Numbered from the stretch's first letter, positions 1-9,482 are shown. The stretch is DNA of 64,000 nt from Streptomyces sp. IMTB 2501 (GCF_001953885.1 NZ_MQUS01000008.1:99308-163307); one strand, 5' to 3'. The notes: generated by a model from the letters alone, not told the origin. Numbers and translations are program-made.

Positions 1-36
1 GCGGGTCCGGTTCGAAAGAATCCGGCCCGCCGTTTT
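1..36 (+). terminator. Hairpin terminator at window edge
   Basis: An imperfect GC-rich inverted repeat (left arm GCGGGTCCGG at 1-10, right arm CCGGCCCGC at 22-30) is followed by a short T run. It could end a gene left of the window reading rightward, or act for the metalloprotease that ends at 63 on the other strand. Confidence 0.4.
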
Positions 37-62
37 CGTATACGGCTGCGATACGGCAACGC

Positions 63-1319
63 TCAGTCGTCATGCACCCCCGGCGTGATCCGCACCGTCC
101 ACGCCCCCGAATCCGTTCTCCCCTCCACCTCCACCCGGGCGCCCTCCCCGGGCACGGTGAAGCTTTCACCGAGGGCGACCGGGGCGTCGGCGAGGGGCGG
201 GTAGACCGAGTTCTCCCAGCAGGCCTCGGTGTGCGGGTGGGCGTCGACGACCTCCACGGGGCCGCCGCCGGACTCCTCCCCGCTTCTGATCCGGTACACC
301 AGAACCCCCTGCCGGCAGCCGGTGCTGTCGTTCCCGGCCGAGCCGCGCGCCTCGAAGGCCAGCGCGCTGTCGGGCCCGGTGCGGACGATCGCCAGTTTCA
401 CGCCGTGCCCGAGGCCGAAGGCCGGAGCGCCCGCCGCACCAGCCACCGGGACCCCCGGGCCGGCCTCCAGCGGCTCCAGGGTCAGCCGGGTCGGCCCCGT
501 GCCGCGCACACACATCACCTGGCGCGGATCCAGCCAGCCCAGCCGCCACTTGTGCCACGCGAACAGGTCCGGGGAGAGGCCGAACTGGCTGCCCATCAGG
601 TCCCAGTCGCCGACGTAGGTGTCCCAGTCGCCCTTGCCGTCGTCCGGGCGGTGGTAGAGGTCGGGCAGGTCGAAGACGTGTCCGGTCTCGTGGGCGAGGA
701 CCAGCCGGTCGGGCGGGTGTTTCTCGAACACGGTGACGACGCGGCGGATGTCCGTGCCGTCCACATGCGTGGGCGTGTCGAGGTTCACGACCTTCGTGGC
801 GTCGGAGTCGACGCCGGGCGCGTCCGGGTCGGCGACGAAGTACACGAGCTGGTAGCGGGAGAAGTCGACCTCCTTGCCGGCGGCGGCGAACGCGTCGCGC
901 AGATAGGCGGCCCGGTCCTCCACGCTCCAGTCCCGCTTCACACCGTACGCGGTGGACGGCCGGGGCATGCGCAGCCAGTGCCGCAGCGGGTGCGGACGGA
1001 GGGAGAATCTGCCGTAGGAGGCCTGCTCGAAGTAGCGGCTGGTGGCGGGGAAGTGATCTGCCGTCAGCTCGGCGGGCGTGGCGTGCGGGGTGCCGTCCGG
1101 GAAGGAGAGGAAGATCAGTACGGCGTCGAGCGGGTGGGTCGGGCGCGTGTAGTCCGGGTTCCAGGTGTCGACGCCCTCGGAGTGGTGGGCGTCGGTGCGG
1201 TGCAGGGCGCAGGGGATGGTGGAGAAGGGCTGGGCGGCCGAGCGTCCGGTGAGCATCGAAGTGGCGGCGAGCGCCGACAGCGTGGTGCACACGGCGGCGG
1301 TGCTGCGCAGCTTGAGCAC
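63..1319 (-). CDS. Secreted M6-like zinc metalloprotease
   Basis: A 418-residue protein that opens with a Sec-type signal (hydrophobic stretch about residues 8-29). It carries the zinc-protease motif HETGH at residues 210-214, followed by DLPDLYH, as in M6 (immune inhibitor A-like) metalloproteases. The GTG start is preceded by GGAGG at good spacing. It probably acts outside the cell on protein substrates; the target is unknown. It is transcribed away from the c-di-GMP gene across a shared 326 bp promoter region. The fold assignment is good, the substrate is not inferable. Confidence 0.8.
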   Translation of the reverse strand: MLKLRSTAAVCTTLSALAATSMLTGRSAAQPFSTIPCALHRTDAHHSEGVDTWNPDYTRPTHPLDAVLIFLSFPDGTPHATPAELTADHFPATSRYFEQASYGRFSLRPHPLRHWLRMPRPSTAYGVKRDWSVEDRAAYLRDAFAAAGKEVDFSRYQLVYFVADPDAPGVDSDATKVVNLDTPTHVDGTDIRRVVTVFEKHPPDRLVLAHETGHVFDLPDLYHRPDDGKGDWDTYVGDWDLMGSQFGLSPDLFAWHKWRLGWLDPRQVMCVRGTGPTRLTLEPLEAGPGVPVAGAAGAPAFGLGHGVKLAIVRTGPDSALAFEARGSAGNDSTGCRQGVLVYRIRSGEESGGGPVEVVDAHPHTEACWENSVYPPLADAPVALGESFTVPGEGARVEVEGRTDSGAWTVRITPGVHDD

Positions 1320-1645
1320 GGACTCGACCTCCGGATGCGGTTCGCGGGACCCACATCCAGATTGTTGGTATGTGTCGCGCTATGCCCTGTTTATCTGCAC
1401 CAGTAGGGTGAGTGCGCCGTAGGGCGCGCCCGCGCGCTCCGGCGCTCGACACCCCGAAACACTCACGGAACGTCACAACTGGTCGGGGGCCTGAAGAACG
1501 GGCCCACGTGCGGGCAGAAACGATCTGTCAGAAACCGTGTCCGGTCCGGGACACTGGAGAGTGGCTGGAAGGGCCCGGGGCCAGCCTCTATGATCGGCAC
1601 ACTTTCCGGCACGGACAGAGATCGAGTGCACTGCGGGAGCGAGCG
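1320..1645. promoter_or_regulatory. Divergent intergenic region
   Basis: This gap of about 326 bp separates the metalloprotease (reverse) from the c-di-GMP gene (forward) and must hold both promoters. An open frame from 1412 is continuous with the downstream gene, but the part before 1646 has no family similarity that I can see. I looked for a BldD-type palindrome, expected upstream of cdgA in Streptomyces, and did not find a convincing one. Confidence 0.4.
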
Positions 1646-3451
1646 GTGAGCGGAACCTCCGAAGGGCCGACGCCCGCGGCAGACCTCGACCGGTCAGCCG
1701 TCACAGACAGTGACCACACCACCTACCACCGTGTCTTCGCGACTGCCCCGCTCGCCATGGCCGTAGTGGACCGCACCGGACACGTCGCCGCGGCCAACGC
1801 GGCCTTCGGCGAGCTGCTCGGCACCGATCCGGACACACTCACCGGGCGGGTCGCCGCCGACCTGGTGGACCTGGCCTCGGACACCCGGAGCTGGCACGCC
1901 TACCGCGAGGTCCTGCGCGGCCGGCAGGCCCGGCTGCGCTGCACCCGCCGGCTGAAACACCCCGAGGGGCACTCGGTGTGGGTGCAGGTCACCGTGGGCC
2001 CGCTCGGCGACGGGGAGCCCGCGGTGCTGCTGTCCGTCGCCGACGTCAGCGCCCGCCGCGAACTCCAGGCGCGGCTACGGCACTTGCAGATGCACGACCC
2101 GGTGACCCGGCTGCCCAATCGCACGCTGTTCTTCGAGCGGCTGACGGCCGCGCTGGAGGCGGAGTCGTACGAGCAGAGCGGCACCGGCCGGATCGGCCTG
2201 TGCTACCTGGACCTGGACGGTTTCAAGGCCGTCAACGACACCCTCGGCCACCGGGTCGGCGACCGGCTGCTCGCGGCCGTCGCCGAGCGCCTGACCCGGG
2301 TGGCCGACGAGGCCGGCTACGCCCGGGCCGTCACTCCGCTGGTGGCCCGGCTCGGCGGCGACGAGTTCGCGCTGCTCGTGGAGGACTCCACCGGCACCGA
2401 ACAGCTCGCGGAGCTGGCCGAGTCGGCGCTCAACGCCCTGGAGCCCCCCTTCGACCTGGCCGGCCAGCGGCTGTCCCTGACGGCGTCGATCGGGGTCGTC
2501 GAGCGCCATGCGGCGGGTACGACGGCCACCGGCCTGATGCAGGCGGCGGATACGACGCTGTACTGGGCGAAGGCCGACGGCAAGGCCCGCTGGACCCTGT
2601 TCGACCCCGAGCGCAACGCGCACCGGATGACCCGTCAGGCCCTGTCGTCCACTCTGCGCCCCGCCATCGACCGCGGCGAATTCGCGCTCGAATACCAGCC
2701 GTTGGTCGGCATGGAGGACGGACGGCTCAGCGGCGTCGAGGCGTTGATCCGCTGGAATCATCCTCAGTTCGGCACACTGACGCCGAATCGGTTCATCGGA
2801 CTGGCCGAGGAGGACGGCTCGATCGTGCAGCTCGGCCGCTGGGCGCTGAACACCGCCTGCCGCCAGGCCCGCCGCTGGCAGCTCGACCACCCCGAGGACC
2901 CGCCCATCTTCGTCAGCGTCAACGTGGCCGTACGGCAGGTATGGGACTCCGACCTGGTGGCCGATGTGGCGGAGACCCTCGCGGAGACCGGACTCGCCCC
3001 GCATCTGCTGCAGTTGGAGCTGACCGAGTCCGCGGTGATGGGCTCGGCCGGCCGCCCCCTGCAGGCCCTGCAGGCACTCAGCGACATGGGCGTCCGCATC
3101 GCCATCGACGACTTCGGCACCGGCTACTCCAACCTCGCCTACCTCAGCCGGCTGCCGGTCTCGACACTCAAACTCGACGGGTCCTTCGTACGCGGCTTCC
3201 AGTACGAGGGCGACGCGCGGGCGCTCGCGCCCAACCCGGCCGACGAGGTCGTCGTGGAGGCGATGATCCAGCTCGCCCACCGGCTCGGCATCACCGTCAC
3301 CGCCGAGTGCGTGGAGACCTCGGCCCAGGCCAGCCGGCTGCGCCGGATCGGCTGCGACACCGGCCAGGGCTGGCTGTACTCCCGCCCGGTGCCGCCGGAT
3401 CGTATCGCCGAACTCCTCGGCGCGCAGACCTACGCGGTCGGCAATCCGTAG
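1646..3451 (+). CDS. cdgA: PAS-GGDEF-EAL c-di-GMP enzyme (probable CdgA)
   Basis: A 601-residue cytosolic protein with a PAS domain (about 22-145), a GGDEF diguanylate cyclase domain with intact GGDEF at 237-241, and an EAL phosphodiesterase domain with EAL at 365-367 and DDFGTGYSNL further on. It should make and/or break cyclic di-GMP, the second messenger that with BldD holds Streptomyces in vegetative growth. I chose the GTG at 1646 because GGGAGCGAGC precedes it. The name cdgA rests on domain order and on neighbours that follow the Streptomyces coelicolor order from cdgA to cslA as I recall it. Its last 22 bp overlap the convergent gene. Confidence 0.8.
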   Translation: MSGTSEGPTPAADLDRSAVTDSDHTTYHRVFATAPLAMAVVDRTGHVAAANAAFGELLGTDPDTLTGRVAADLVDLASDTRSWHAYREVLRGRQARLRCTRRLKHPEGHSVWVQVTVGPLGDGEPAVLLSVADVSARRELQARLRHLQMHDPVTRLPNRTLFFERLTAALEAESYEQSGTGRIGLCYLDLDGFKAVNDTLGHRVGDRLLAAVAERLTRVADEAGYARAVTPLVARLGGDEFALLVEDSTGTEQLAELAESALNALEPPFDLAGQRLSLTASIGVVERHAAGTTATGLMQAADTTLYWAKADGKARWTLFDPERNAHRMTRQALSSTLRPAIDRGEFALEYQPLVGMEDGRLSGVEALIRWNHPQFGTLTPNRFIGLAEEDGSIVQLGRWALNTACRQARRWQLDHPEDPPIFVSVNVAVRQVWDSDLVADVAETLAETGLAPHLLQLELTESAVMGSAGRPLQALQALSDMGVRIAIDDFGTGYSNLAYLSRLPVSTLKLDGSFVRGFQYEGDARALAPNPADEVVVEAMIQLAHRLGITVTAECVETSAQASRLRRIGCDTGQGWLYSRPVPPDRIAELLGAQTYAVGNP

Positions 3452-4518
3452 GCGTCCGCGATCAACTCGTAGGACCGAAGGCGCAGTTCGCCGCGGTGGG
3501 CGTGGGAGACGAGCATCAGCTCGTCGGCGCCCGTGCGCTTGTGCAACTCGTCGAGGCCGGAGCGGACCTCGTCGGCGGTGCCGTGCACGATGTTGGACGT
3601 CCAGGAGGTGATGAACTCCTCCTCCGCCGGGCTGAACTCGTGCTTCTCGGCCTCGTCCGGGTCGGGGAAGAGCCCGGGCCGGCCGGTGCGCAGCCGGAGC
3701 ATGTTCAGAGCCATCGCCCGGGTCTGGCGGCGGGCCTCACGCTCGTCGTCGGTGGCGAGGGTGGAGACGCCGATCAGGGCGTACGGCTCGTCGAGGACCT
3801 CCGACGGGCGGAAGGTCTGCCGGTACAGGTCCAGCGCCGGGATGGTGTTCTGCGCGGAGAAGTGGTGCGCGAAGGCGAACGGCAGGCCCAGCATGCCGGC
3901 CAGCCGGGCGCTGAAGCCGGAGGAGCCGAGCAGCCAGACCGGCGGCCGGTGCGGGGACTGGACACCGCCGGGGGCGGTGGCCTGGACGGGGCCGGGTATC
4001 GCGTGGATACGGCGGTACGGATGCCCGTCGGGGAAGTCGTCGTCAAGGAACCGGGTGAGTTCGGCGAGCTGCTGCGGGAAGTCGTCGGCGCCCTCGCCCG
4101 GCGTGTCGGTACGGCGCAGGGCCGCGGCCGTGGCCCCGTCCGTGCCCGGTGCCCGCCCGAGGCCCAGGTCGATCCGGCCCGGCGCCATCGCCTCCAGCGT
4201 GCCGAACTGCTCGGCGATCACCAGCGGGGCGTGGTTGGGCAGCATGACGCCGCCCGAGCCGAGCCGGATGCGGTCGGTGTGGGCGGCGAGGTGGGCGAGG
4301 ATCACCGCGGGCGAGGAGGAGGCGACACCCGGCATGGAGTGGTGCTCGGCGACCCAGTACCGGTGGAAGCCGCGCGCCTCGGCGTACCGGGACAGCGCCA
4401 CGCTGGTGCGCAGCGCGTCGCCGGCGGTACTGCCCGCGCCGACGGTCACCAGGTCCAGTACGGAGAGGGGGACGGGGGCGGTCCCGTGCGTCGTGCCCCG
4501 GATCTCGTCTGCCGACAC
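3430..4518 (-). CDS. Luciferase-like (LLM) flavin monooxygenase
   Basis: A 362-residue protein with the N-terminal pattern of LLM-class flavin-dependent oxidoreductases (VLDLVTVGAG...ALRTSVALSRYAEARGF, then YWVAEHHSMPGVASSSP). Members use reduced FMN or F420 to oxidise small organic substrates; the substrate here is unknown. The GTG start has an excellent GGAGG upstream. The 3' end overlaps the 3' end of the convergent c-di-GMP gene by 22 bp, so the two transcripts are antisense to each other there. Confidence 0.85.
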   Translation of the reverse strand: MSADEIRGTTHGTAPVPLSVLDLVTVGAGSTAGDALRTSVALSRYAEARGFHRYWVAEHHSMPGVASSSPAVILAHLAAHTDRIRLGSGGVMLPNHAPLVIAEQFGTLEAMAPGRIDLGLGRAPGTDGATAAALRRTDTPGEGADDFPQQLAELTRFLDDDFPDGHPYRRIHAIPGPVQATAPGGVQSPHRPPVWLLGSSGFSARLAGMLGLPFAFAHHFSAQNTIPALDLYRQTFRPSEVLDEPYALIGVSTLATDDEREARRQTRAMALNMLRLRTGRPGLFPDPDEAEKHEFSPAEEEFITSWTSNIVHGTADEVRSGLDELHKRTGADELMLVSHAHRGELRLRSYELIADAYGLPTA

Positions 4519-4594
4519 GGTGTGGGCCTCCTGTTTCGCGGCGTGGGGTTTCCTGCGAGGCCCTAACAGGAGACAGTCTCCGCTTATTCCCGCC

Positions 4595-5326
4595 TCAGAC
4601 CTGGACGATCGGCTCCCTCGTGAACAGCGTCCCCAGCGAGGGCGCGTTCACCCGGCGGTCGGCCAGCCGCAGCCCCTCCCACACCGTCACCTGGTTGGCC
4701 GTGAGCACCGGCTTGGACAGGGCCTTCTCCAGCAGCTGCAGATACGCGGCCGTGTGCAGGGCCGTGTCCGGGAGGAGCACCGCCTCCGCGTCGGGGACGT
4801 CCGCGGCCCGCGCCAGCGTCAACACGTCCTCCTCGCCCCAGGTGCCGACCTCCGCGGCCGTGATGATCCCCGAGGAGCGCACCCCGGTCACCTCCAGACC
4901 ACCGGCCCGCAGGAACTGCGCGAACAGCCCGCCGATGTCCTCCGGGTAGGTCGCTCCGACGGCCACCCGCCGCACCCCGATCTCCCGGGCCGCGTGCACG
5001 AAGGCGAACGACGTCGAGGACGCGGGCATCCCGGCCAGCCGGGCGAGCGTGCGCACCTGCTCCTGCGCGCCCTCCCAGCCGTGCACGAACCCGCCGCTGG
5101 TGCAGGCCCACACCACCGTCTCGGCCCCGGTCAGCCGCAGGGTCTCCATGCCGGCCGCGAGCCGCTCGGCGGAGCCCATCTCGCGAAGCGCCGCCACCCG
5201 GTGCGCGTCCTCGCCGATGTCGGTGTGGACCAGGTCCACCCGGATGTTGCTGCCCAGGAGCTGCTCGATGCGTGGATAGTCGTCCTCGGCGGAGTGGCCC
5301 GGGTAGAGGAATCCGAGTGCGGTCAT
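4595..5326 (-). CDS. Asp/Glu racemase-family protein, one catalytic Cys
   Basis: A 243-residue member of the aspartate/glutamate racemase, maleate isomerase and arylmalonate decarboxylase superfamily. The first catalytic cysteine is present (VVWACTSGGF). At the second cysteine position the protein reads LLPDTALHT, with Asp, so it is not a standard two-cysteine racemase; a decarboxylase-like or altered isomerase role is possible. Its ATG overlaps the stop of the upstream paralogue by 4 bp (ATGA), so the pair is translationally coupled. The longer upstream frame is a shadow of that paralogue. Confidence 0.75.
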   Translation of the reverse strand: MTALGFLYPGHSAEDDYPRIEQLLGSNIRVDLVHTDIGEDAHRVAALREMGSAERLAAGMETLRLTGAETVVWACTSGGFVHGWEGAQEQVRTLARLAGMPASSTSFAFVHAAREIGVRRVAVGATYPEDIGGLFAQFLRAGGLEVTGVRSSGIITAAEVGTWGEEDVLTLARAADVPDAEAVLLPDTALHTAAYLQLLEKALSKPVLTANQVTVWEGLRLADRRVNAPSLGTLFTREPIVQV

Positions 5327-6120
5327 GACGGCCCTTCCTGGCGTTCCTGCGTCTCTTCCGGCAGCACCGGGGGCCAGGCACGCGCCGATTCGTCCAGCAG
5401 CGCCTGATACGGCCCCACGGCTCGGGTACCCAGCCGGCGCAGCGCCGCCCACATCGTGACCTGGTTGGCGGACAGCACCGGGATGCGCAGCTCGGCCTCC
5501 AGCTGGGGGATCACGTCGTACGTCGGCAGATTGGTGCACGAGATGAAGAGCGCGTCGGCGCTGCCCGGGCGGACCGCCTCCCGCGCCATGGCGACGACGT
5601 CCCGGTACGGCACCCGCCAGATCTCCCCGGTCAGCCCCATGAAGGCGCACCCGGTGACCTGGACGCCGGCCTCGGCGACGAACTCCTCCAGCGCCCGGGT
5701 GACGGACACCGTGTACGGCGTGACCAGCGCGAGCCGCTGGATGCCCAGCTCGGCCAGCGCGTCCAGCAGCGCCCCGGAGGTCGTCACCGAGGGCGGGGCC
5801 CCGGCCAGGCTCATCGCGGCGCGCATCGCCCGCTCCCCGGTGACCCCGCCGACGAAGCTGCCGGAGGTGCAGGCGTAGGCGACGACCTCGGGCGCGACGG
5901 CGGTCAGCGCGCGCACGGCGTCGCCGAGCGTCTCGTGCTCACTGACCAGCCGGGCCAGGTCCAGGCTCACCTCGACCGGCACGAACGGGGTCCGGGTCAG
6001 ATGCAGCGAGACCTCGTCGGGCACCCACCGCCACAGCTCACGGTCGAGGGCGAAGTCAAAAGGGGCGACCACTCCGACACCGCGCTGGAGGCGGGGGCCG
6101 CCGAGAAAAGTGACGTCCAT
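5323..6120 (-). CDS. Maleate isomerase / Asp-Glu racemase-like protein
   Basis: A 265-residue protein of the same superfamily as its downstream partner, but with both cysteine motifs (AYACTSGSF and FISCTNLPT). This is the pattern of maleate cis-trans isomerases and of EutA-type proteins found with ectoine-use genes. It probably isomerises or deaminates a small dicarboxylate-like compound in the cytosol. It is the first gene of a two-gene reverse operon with a plausible promoter at 6185-6213, and it is divergent from the D-2-hydroxyacid dehydrogenase/amidase pair. Confidence 0.75.
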   Translation of the reverse strand: MDVTFLGGPRLQRGVGVVAPFDFALDRELWRWVPDEVSLHLTRTPFVPVEVSLDLARLVSEHETLGDAVRALTAVAPEVVAYACTSGSFVGGVTGERAMRAAMSLAGAPPSVTTSGALLDALAELGIQRLALVTPYTVSVTRALEEFVAEAGVQVTGCAFMGLTGEIWRVPYRDVVAMAREAVRPGSADALFISCTNLPTYDVIPQLEAELRIPVLSANQVTMWAALRRLGTRAVGPYQALLDESARAWPPVLPEETQERQEGPS

Positions 6121-6184
6121 GGCAGGTACCGCCTCACACGGGAACGACCAAGGGCAAAGGGCGGCGAGTACGCCCGTGTTGACG

Positions 6185-6213
6185 AAGGTAGATTCGGGTG
6201 CGAGCGTGGTCAA
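6185..6213 (-). promoter_or_regulatory. Putative sigma-70-type promoter of the racemase pair
   Basis: On the reverse strand TTGACC (6213-6208) and TACCTT (6190-6185) are separated by exactly 17 bp. This is close to the vegetative SigA/HrdB consensus. A start near 6178 would give a leader of about 57 nt before the ATG at 6120. Confidence 0.45.
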
Positions 6214-6270
6214 TCCGTGCATGTCACCGCGCACGTCATCGCGTATGTCAGACGCCGGGAGCCGCCCCGT

Positions 6271-7221
6271 ATGACGTCCCTCCCCACCCTCCTCGTGCTG
6301 GACGCCGAGCCGCCGCCCCGGCTCGGCAGGCTCACCGGCCGCGCCCGGATCGTCCACACGGACGCGGCGCACCTGGCCGAGCGGCTGCCCTCGGCGGACG
6401 CCCTCCTGATCTGGGACTTCACCTCGCACGCGGTGCGCGAGGCATGGCCGGGGGACGGGCCGAGGCCGCGCTGGGTGCACACGGCGAGCGCGGGCGTGGA
6501 TCATCTGATGTGCCCGGAACTCGCGGCGTCCGACACGGTGGTGACCAACGCGCGGGGGATCTTCGACCAGCCGATCGCCGAGTACGTCGCGGCCCTCGTG
6601 CTCGCGGTCGCCAAGGATCTTCCGCGCACGCTGGAACTGCAGCGGGAGCGGAGCTGGCGGCACCGGGAGGGCCGGCGGGTGGCGGGCACGCGCGCGTGCG
6701 TGGTCGGCTCGGGCCCGATCGGCCGGGCGATCGTACGGACCCTGAAGGCGCTCGGCGTGACGACCGCGCTGGTCGGCCGGGTCCCGCGGACGGGCGTCCA
6801 CGGCCCGGCCGACCTGGACCGGCTGATGTCCCGCGCGGACTGGGTGATCGCGGCGGCGCCGCTCACCGAGCAGACGAACCGCATGTTCGACACTCACCGC
6901 TTCGGCGTCATGCAACCCTCGGCCTTCTTCATCAACGTCGGCCGCGGCCAGCTCGTCGACGAGGACGCCCTCGCCCGCGCGCTGACCCACCGCTGGATCG
7001 CGGGCGCCGCGCTCGACGTCTTCACCGCCGAACCCCTCCCCGAGGACAGCCCACTGTGGAATCTGCCCGGTCTGATCATCTCCCCGCACATGAGCGGCGA
7101 CACGGTCGGCTGGCGGGATGAACTGGGAACGCAGTTCGTGGAGTTGTACGAGCGGTGGGCGGCGGGCAGATCACTGGTGAACGTGGTCGACAAGAAACGC
7201 GGCTACGTCCCCGGCCACTGA
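6271..7221 (+). CDS. D-2-hydroxyacid dehydrogenase
   Basis: A 316-residue NAD(P)-dependent oxidoreductase of the D-isomer 2-hydroxyacid dehydrogenase family. Visible features are a Rossmann GSGPIGRAI motif in the middle, the catalytic Arg region (NVGRGQLVDE), the Glu in FTAEPLPEDSPLW and the catalytic His in ISPHMSGD. It should interconvert a 2-keto acid and a D-2-hydroxy acid. It starts 150 bp from the divergent racemase pair and lies 28 bp before the amidase, so the two probably form an operon in the same catabolic pathway. Confidence 0.85.
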   Translation: MTSLPTLLVLDAEPPPRLGRLTGRARIVHTDAAHLAERLPSADALLIWDFTSHAVREAWPGDGPRPRWVHTASAGVDHLMCPELAASDTVVTNARGIFDQPIAEYVAALVLAVAKDLPRTLELQRERSWRHREGRRVAGTRACVVGSGPIGRAIVRTLKALGVTTALVGRVPRTGVHGPADLDRLMSRADWVIAAAPLTEQTNRMFDTHRFGVMQPSAFFINVGRGQLVDEDALARALTHRWIAGAALDVFTAEPLPEDSPLWNLPGLIISPHMSGDTVGWRDELGTQFVELYERWAAGRSLVNVVDKKRGYVPGH

Positions 7222-7249
7222 CCGGGCCACCGATCCACCAGGAGGGTGC

Positions 7250-8656
7250 ATGCAACTCACCGACCTGACCGCCGTCCAGCTCCTCGACGGATACCGCAAG
7301 GGCGAGTTCAGCCCGGTGGAGGCGACCGAGCAGACGCTGGAACGGGCCCGGCGGATCCAGCCGGAGGTGAACGCGTTCGTCCGGCTCACCGAGGAGGACG
7401 CGCTGGCCCGGGCCCGGGAGTCGGCGGAGCGCTGGCGGCGCGGTGAGCCGGCCGGGCTGCTCGACGGGGTACCGGTGACGGTCAAGGACATCCTGCTCAT
7501 GCGCGGCCACCCGACCCTGCGCGGCTCGAAAACCATTGCCGAGCAAGGGAGTTGGGACGAGGACGCACCCTCGGTGGCCCGGCTGCGGGAACACGGCGCG
7601 GTGTTCCTGGGCAAGACGACAACGCCCGAGTTCGGCTGGAAGGGCGTGACGGACTCCCCCCAGTCGGGCATCACCCGCAACCCGCACCGCCCCTCCCGCA
7701 CCGCCGGCGGCTCCAGCGGGGGCAGCGCGGCGGCGGTCGCGCTCGGCGCGGGCCCGCTGTCGCTGGGCACGGACGGCGGCGGCAGCATCCGCATCCCGGC
7801 CGCGTTCTGCGGCATCTTCGGCCTGAAACCGACGTACGGCCGAGTGCCTCTCTACCCCTCCAGCCCGTTCGGCACGCTGTCGCACACGGGCCCGATGACC
7901 CGGGACGCGGCGGACGCGGCCCTGCTGCTGGACGTCATCGGCGTGCCGGACGCCCGCGACTGGTCGGCGCTGCCGCCCGCGCCGGTGTCCTTCAGGGAGG
8001 CCCTGAAGGGCGGCGTGCACGGCCTGCGGGTGGCGTACTCCCCGTCCCTGGGCGGCCAGGTCGCGGTCCAGCCGGCGGTCGCGTCGGCCGTACGGCGCGC
8101 CGTGGCCTCGCTGGCCGACCTCGGCGCGTACGTCGAGGAGACCGACCCCGACTTCAGCGACCCGGTCGAGGCGTTCCACGTCCTCTGGTTCAGCGGCGCG
8201 GCCCGCCTCACCGAACGCTTCTCCCCGCGCAAGCGGCAGCTGATGGACCCCGGCCTGCGCGAGATCTGCCTCCAGGGCGCCCGGCTGACCGCGCTCGACT
8301 ACCTGGCCGCGGTGGACACCCGCATGGACCTCGGCCGCCGCATGGGCCGCTTCCACGAACGGTACGACCTGCTGGTGACACCGACACTGCCGGTGACGGC
8401 GTTCGAGGCGGGGGTGGAGGTGCCGCGGGGGTCGGCATACGGGCGCTGGACGGGCTGGACCCCCTTCACCTACCCGTTCAACCTCACCCAGCAGCCCGCG
8501 GCGACCGTCCCGGTGGGCACGGACGGAGACGGGCTGCCGGTGGGGATGCAGCTGGTGGCGGCCCGGCACCGGGACGATCTGGTGCTGCGGGCGGCGCATG
8601 CGCTGTACGAGGCCGGGGTGGGGTCGGCGGCGCCGGTCGCGTCGGGCGTGGCTTAG
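7250..8656 (+). CDS. Amidase (amidase-signature family)
   Basis: A 468-residue cytosolic amidase with the Ser-cisSer-Lys triad visible: Lys79 in VTVKDI, the GGSSGGS motif near residues 153-159, and the nucleophile Ser179 in GTDGGGSIRIPA. The family hydrolyses carboxamides to acid and ammonia. A perfect GGAGG lies just before the ATG. It follows the D-2-hydroxyacid dehydrogenase closely and is probably co-transcribed with it. The natural amide is unknown. Confidence 0.88.
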   Translation: MQLTDLTAVQLLDGYRKGEFSPVEATEQTLERARRIQPEVNAFVRLTEEDALARARESAERWRRGEPAGLLDGVPVTVKDILLMRGHPTLRGSKTIAEQGSWDEDAPSVARLREHGAVFLGKTTTPEFGWKGVTDSPQSGITRNPHRPSRTAGGSSGGSAAAVALGAGPLSLGTDGGGSIRIPAAFCGIFGLKPTYGRVPLYPSSPFGTLSHTGPMTRDAADAALLLDVIGVPDARDWSALPPAPVSFREALKGGVHGLRVAYSPSLGGQVAVQPAVASAVRRAVASLADLGAYVEETDPDFSDPVEAFHVLWFSGAARLTERFSPRKRQLMDPGLREICLQGARLTALDYLAAVDTRMDLGRRMGRFHERYDLLVTPTLPVTAFEAGVEVPRGSAYGRWTGWTPFTYPFNLTQQPAATVPVGTDGDGLPVGMQLVAARHRDDLVLRAAHALYEAGVGSAAPVASGVA

Positions 8657-8869
8657 CTCGGTTGCGACGGGAAGCAGGTCGGTTGCGCCCGGCGGACGCC
8701 GGTTCGCCGCTCCAGACGGCAGCGCTGCCCCGGCTCCCGATCATGTTGGATAGCGGAGAGCTGTCGTCGCGCGGGCGGCGGGAGTTGGAGAACATCCGGT
8801 ACGCGATCCTCCCCCACTGCCTCAAGGGCGTGGGCGGTACCCCCAGCCGAGGCATGAGAGGAGCCCACG

Positions 8870-9448
8870 GTGTCCGAGGAGCTGACTGCGGTGGCCCGTT
8901 TCCTTTACGAGGCGGGGACGCTGAAGCAGAGCAAGCGGACCGGTTGGTGGATGGCTGGTGTCAAGGACCCTGAGTCGGTCGCGGATCACTCCTGGCGCAC
9001 CGCCCTCATCGCCACGATCATCGCGAAACTCGAAGGAGCCGACCCGGCCCGAGCCGCATTCCTCGCCGTGTGGCACGACAGCCAGGAAACCCGTACCGGC
9101 GACGTCAACCACCTGGGAAAGAAGTACACCAATGGCGAGGCCGACCCCGAGACGATCACCGCGGACCAAGTCGCCGGCATGCCCGCGGTGGTGGCCGATG
9201 CGGTCAAGGAGCTGATTGCCGAGTACGAGGGCAAGGAGTCCCTGGAGGCCCGATGCGCGAGGGACGCGGACAAGCTGGAGTGCATGATCCAGGGCGTCGA
9301 GTACCGCGATCAGGGGTACGCCAACGTCCAGCGGTGGATCGACAACAGCCGCGGCCGGATCACCACCAAGAGTGGCCAGGAACTCGCGGACGCAGTACTG
9401 AAGACAGGGTCCCTGGACTGGCTCCACGCCGCGCTCGGCGAGCGGTAG
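8870..9448 (+). CDS. HD-domain hydrolase (YfbR/HDDC2-like)
   Basis: A 192-residue HD-domain protein with the metal-binding pattern SVADHSWRT, VWHDSQETRTGD and a later RDADKLE. This resembles the YfbR/HDDC2 5'-deoxynucleotidases, which remove phosphate from dNMPs. It starts at a GTG with a GAGG-containing sequence upstream. The 213 bp before it holds no convincing gene, only GC-rich sequence with a short open frame. Confidence 0.8.
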   Translation: MSEELTAVARFLYEAGTLKQSKRTGWWMAGVKDPESVADHSWRTALIATIIAKLEGADPARAAFLAVWHDSQETRTGDVNHLGKKYTNGEADPETITADQVAGMPAVVADAVKELIAEYEGKESLEARCARDADKLECMIQGVEYRDQGYANVQRWIDNSRGRITTKSGQELADAVLKTGSLDWLHAALGER

Positions 9449-9455
9449 TACCGAC

Positions 9456-9482
9456 GCCGATCGCCGCACGGCGTGATTCGGC
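9456..9482. terminator. Possible bidirectional terminator
   Basis: An imperfect hairpin (GCCGATCGCCG at 9456-9466, and GGCGTGATTCGGC at 9470-9482) sits between the convergent HD-domain and DUF3830 genes. There is no T run, as is common in Streptomyces. Confidence 0.3.

Noticed and set aside
1978..4566. 862-codon forward frame across two genes
   Set aside because: It is Arg/Pro/Ala-rich shadow coding over the PAS-GGDEF-EAL gene and antisense to the monooxygenase.
8657..8869. Short frame starting near 8744 before the HD-domain gene
   Set aside because: It merges into the HD-domain region in another frame, lacks a ribosome-binding site and matches no family that I recognise.
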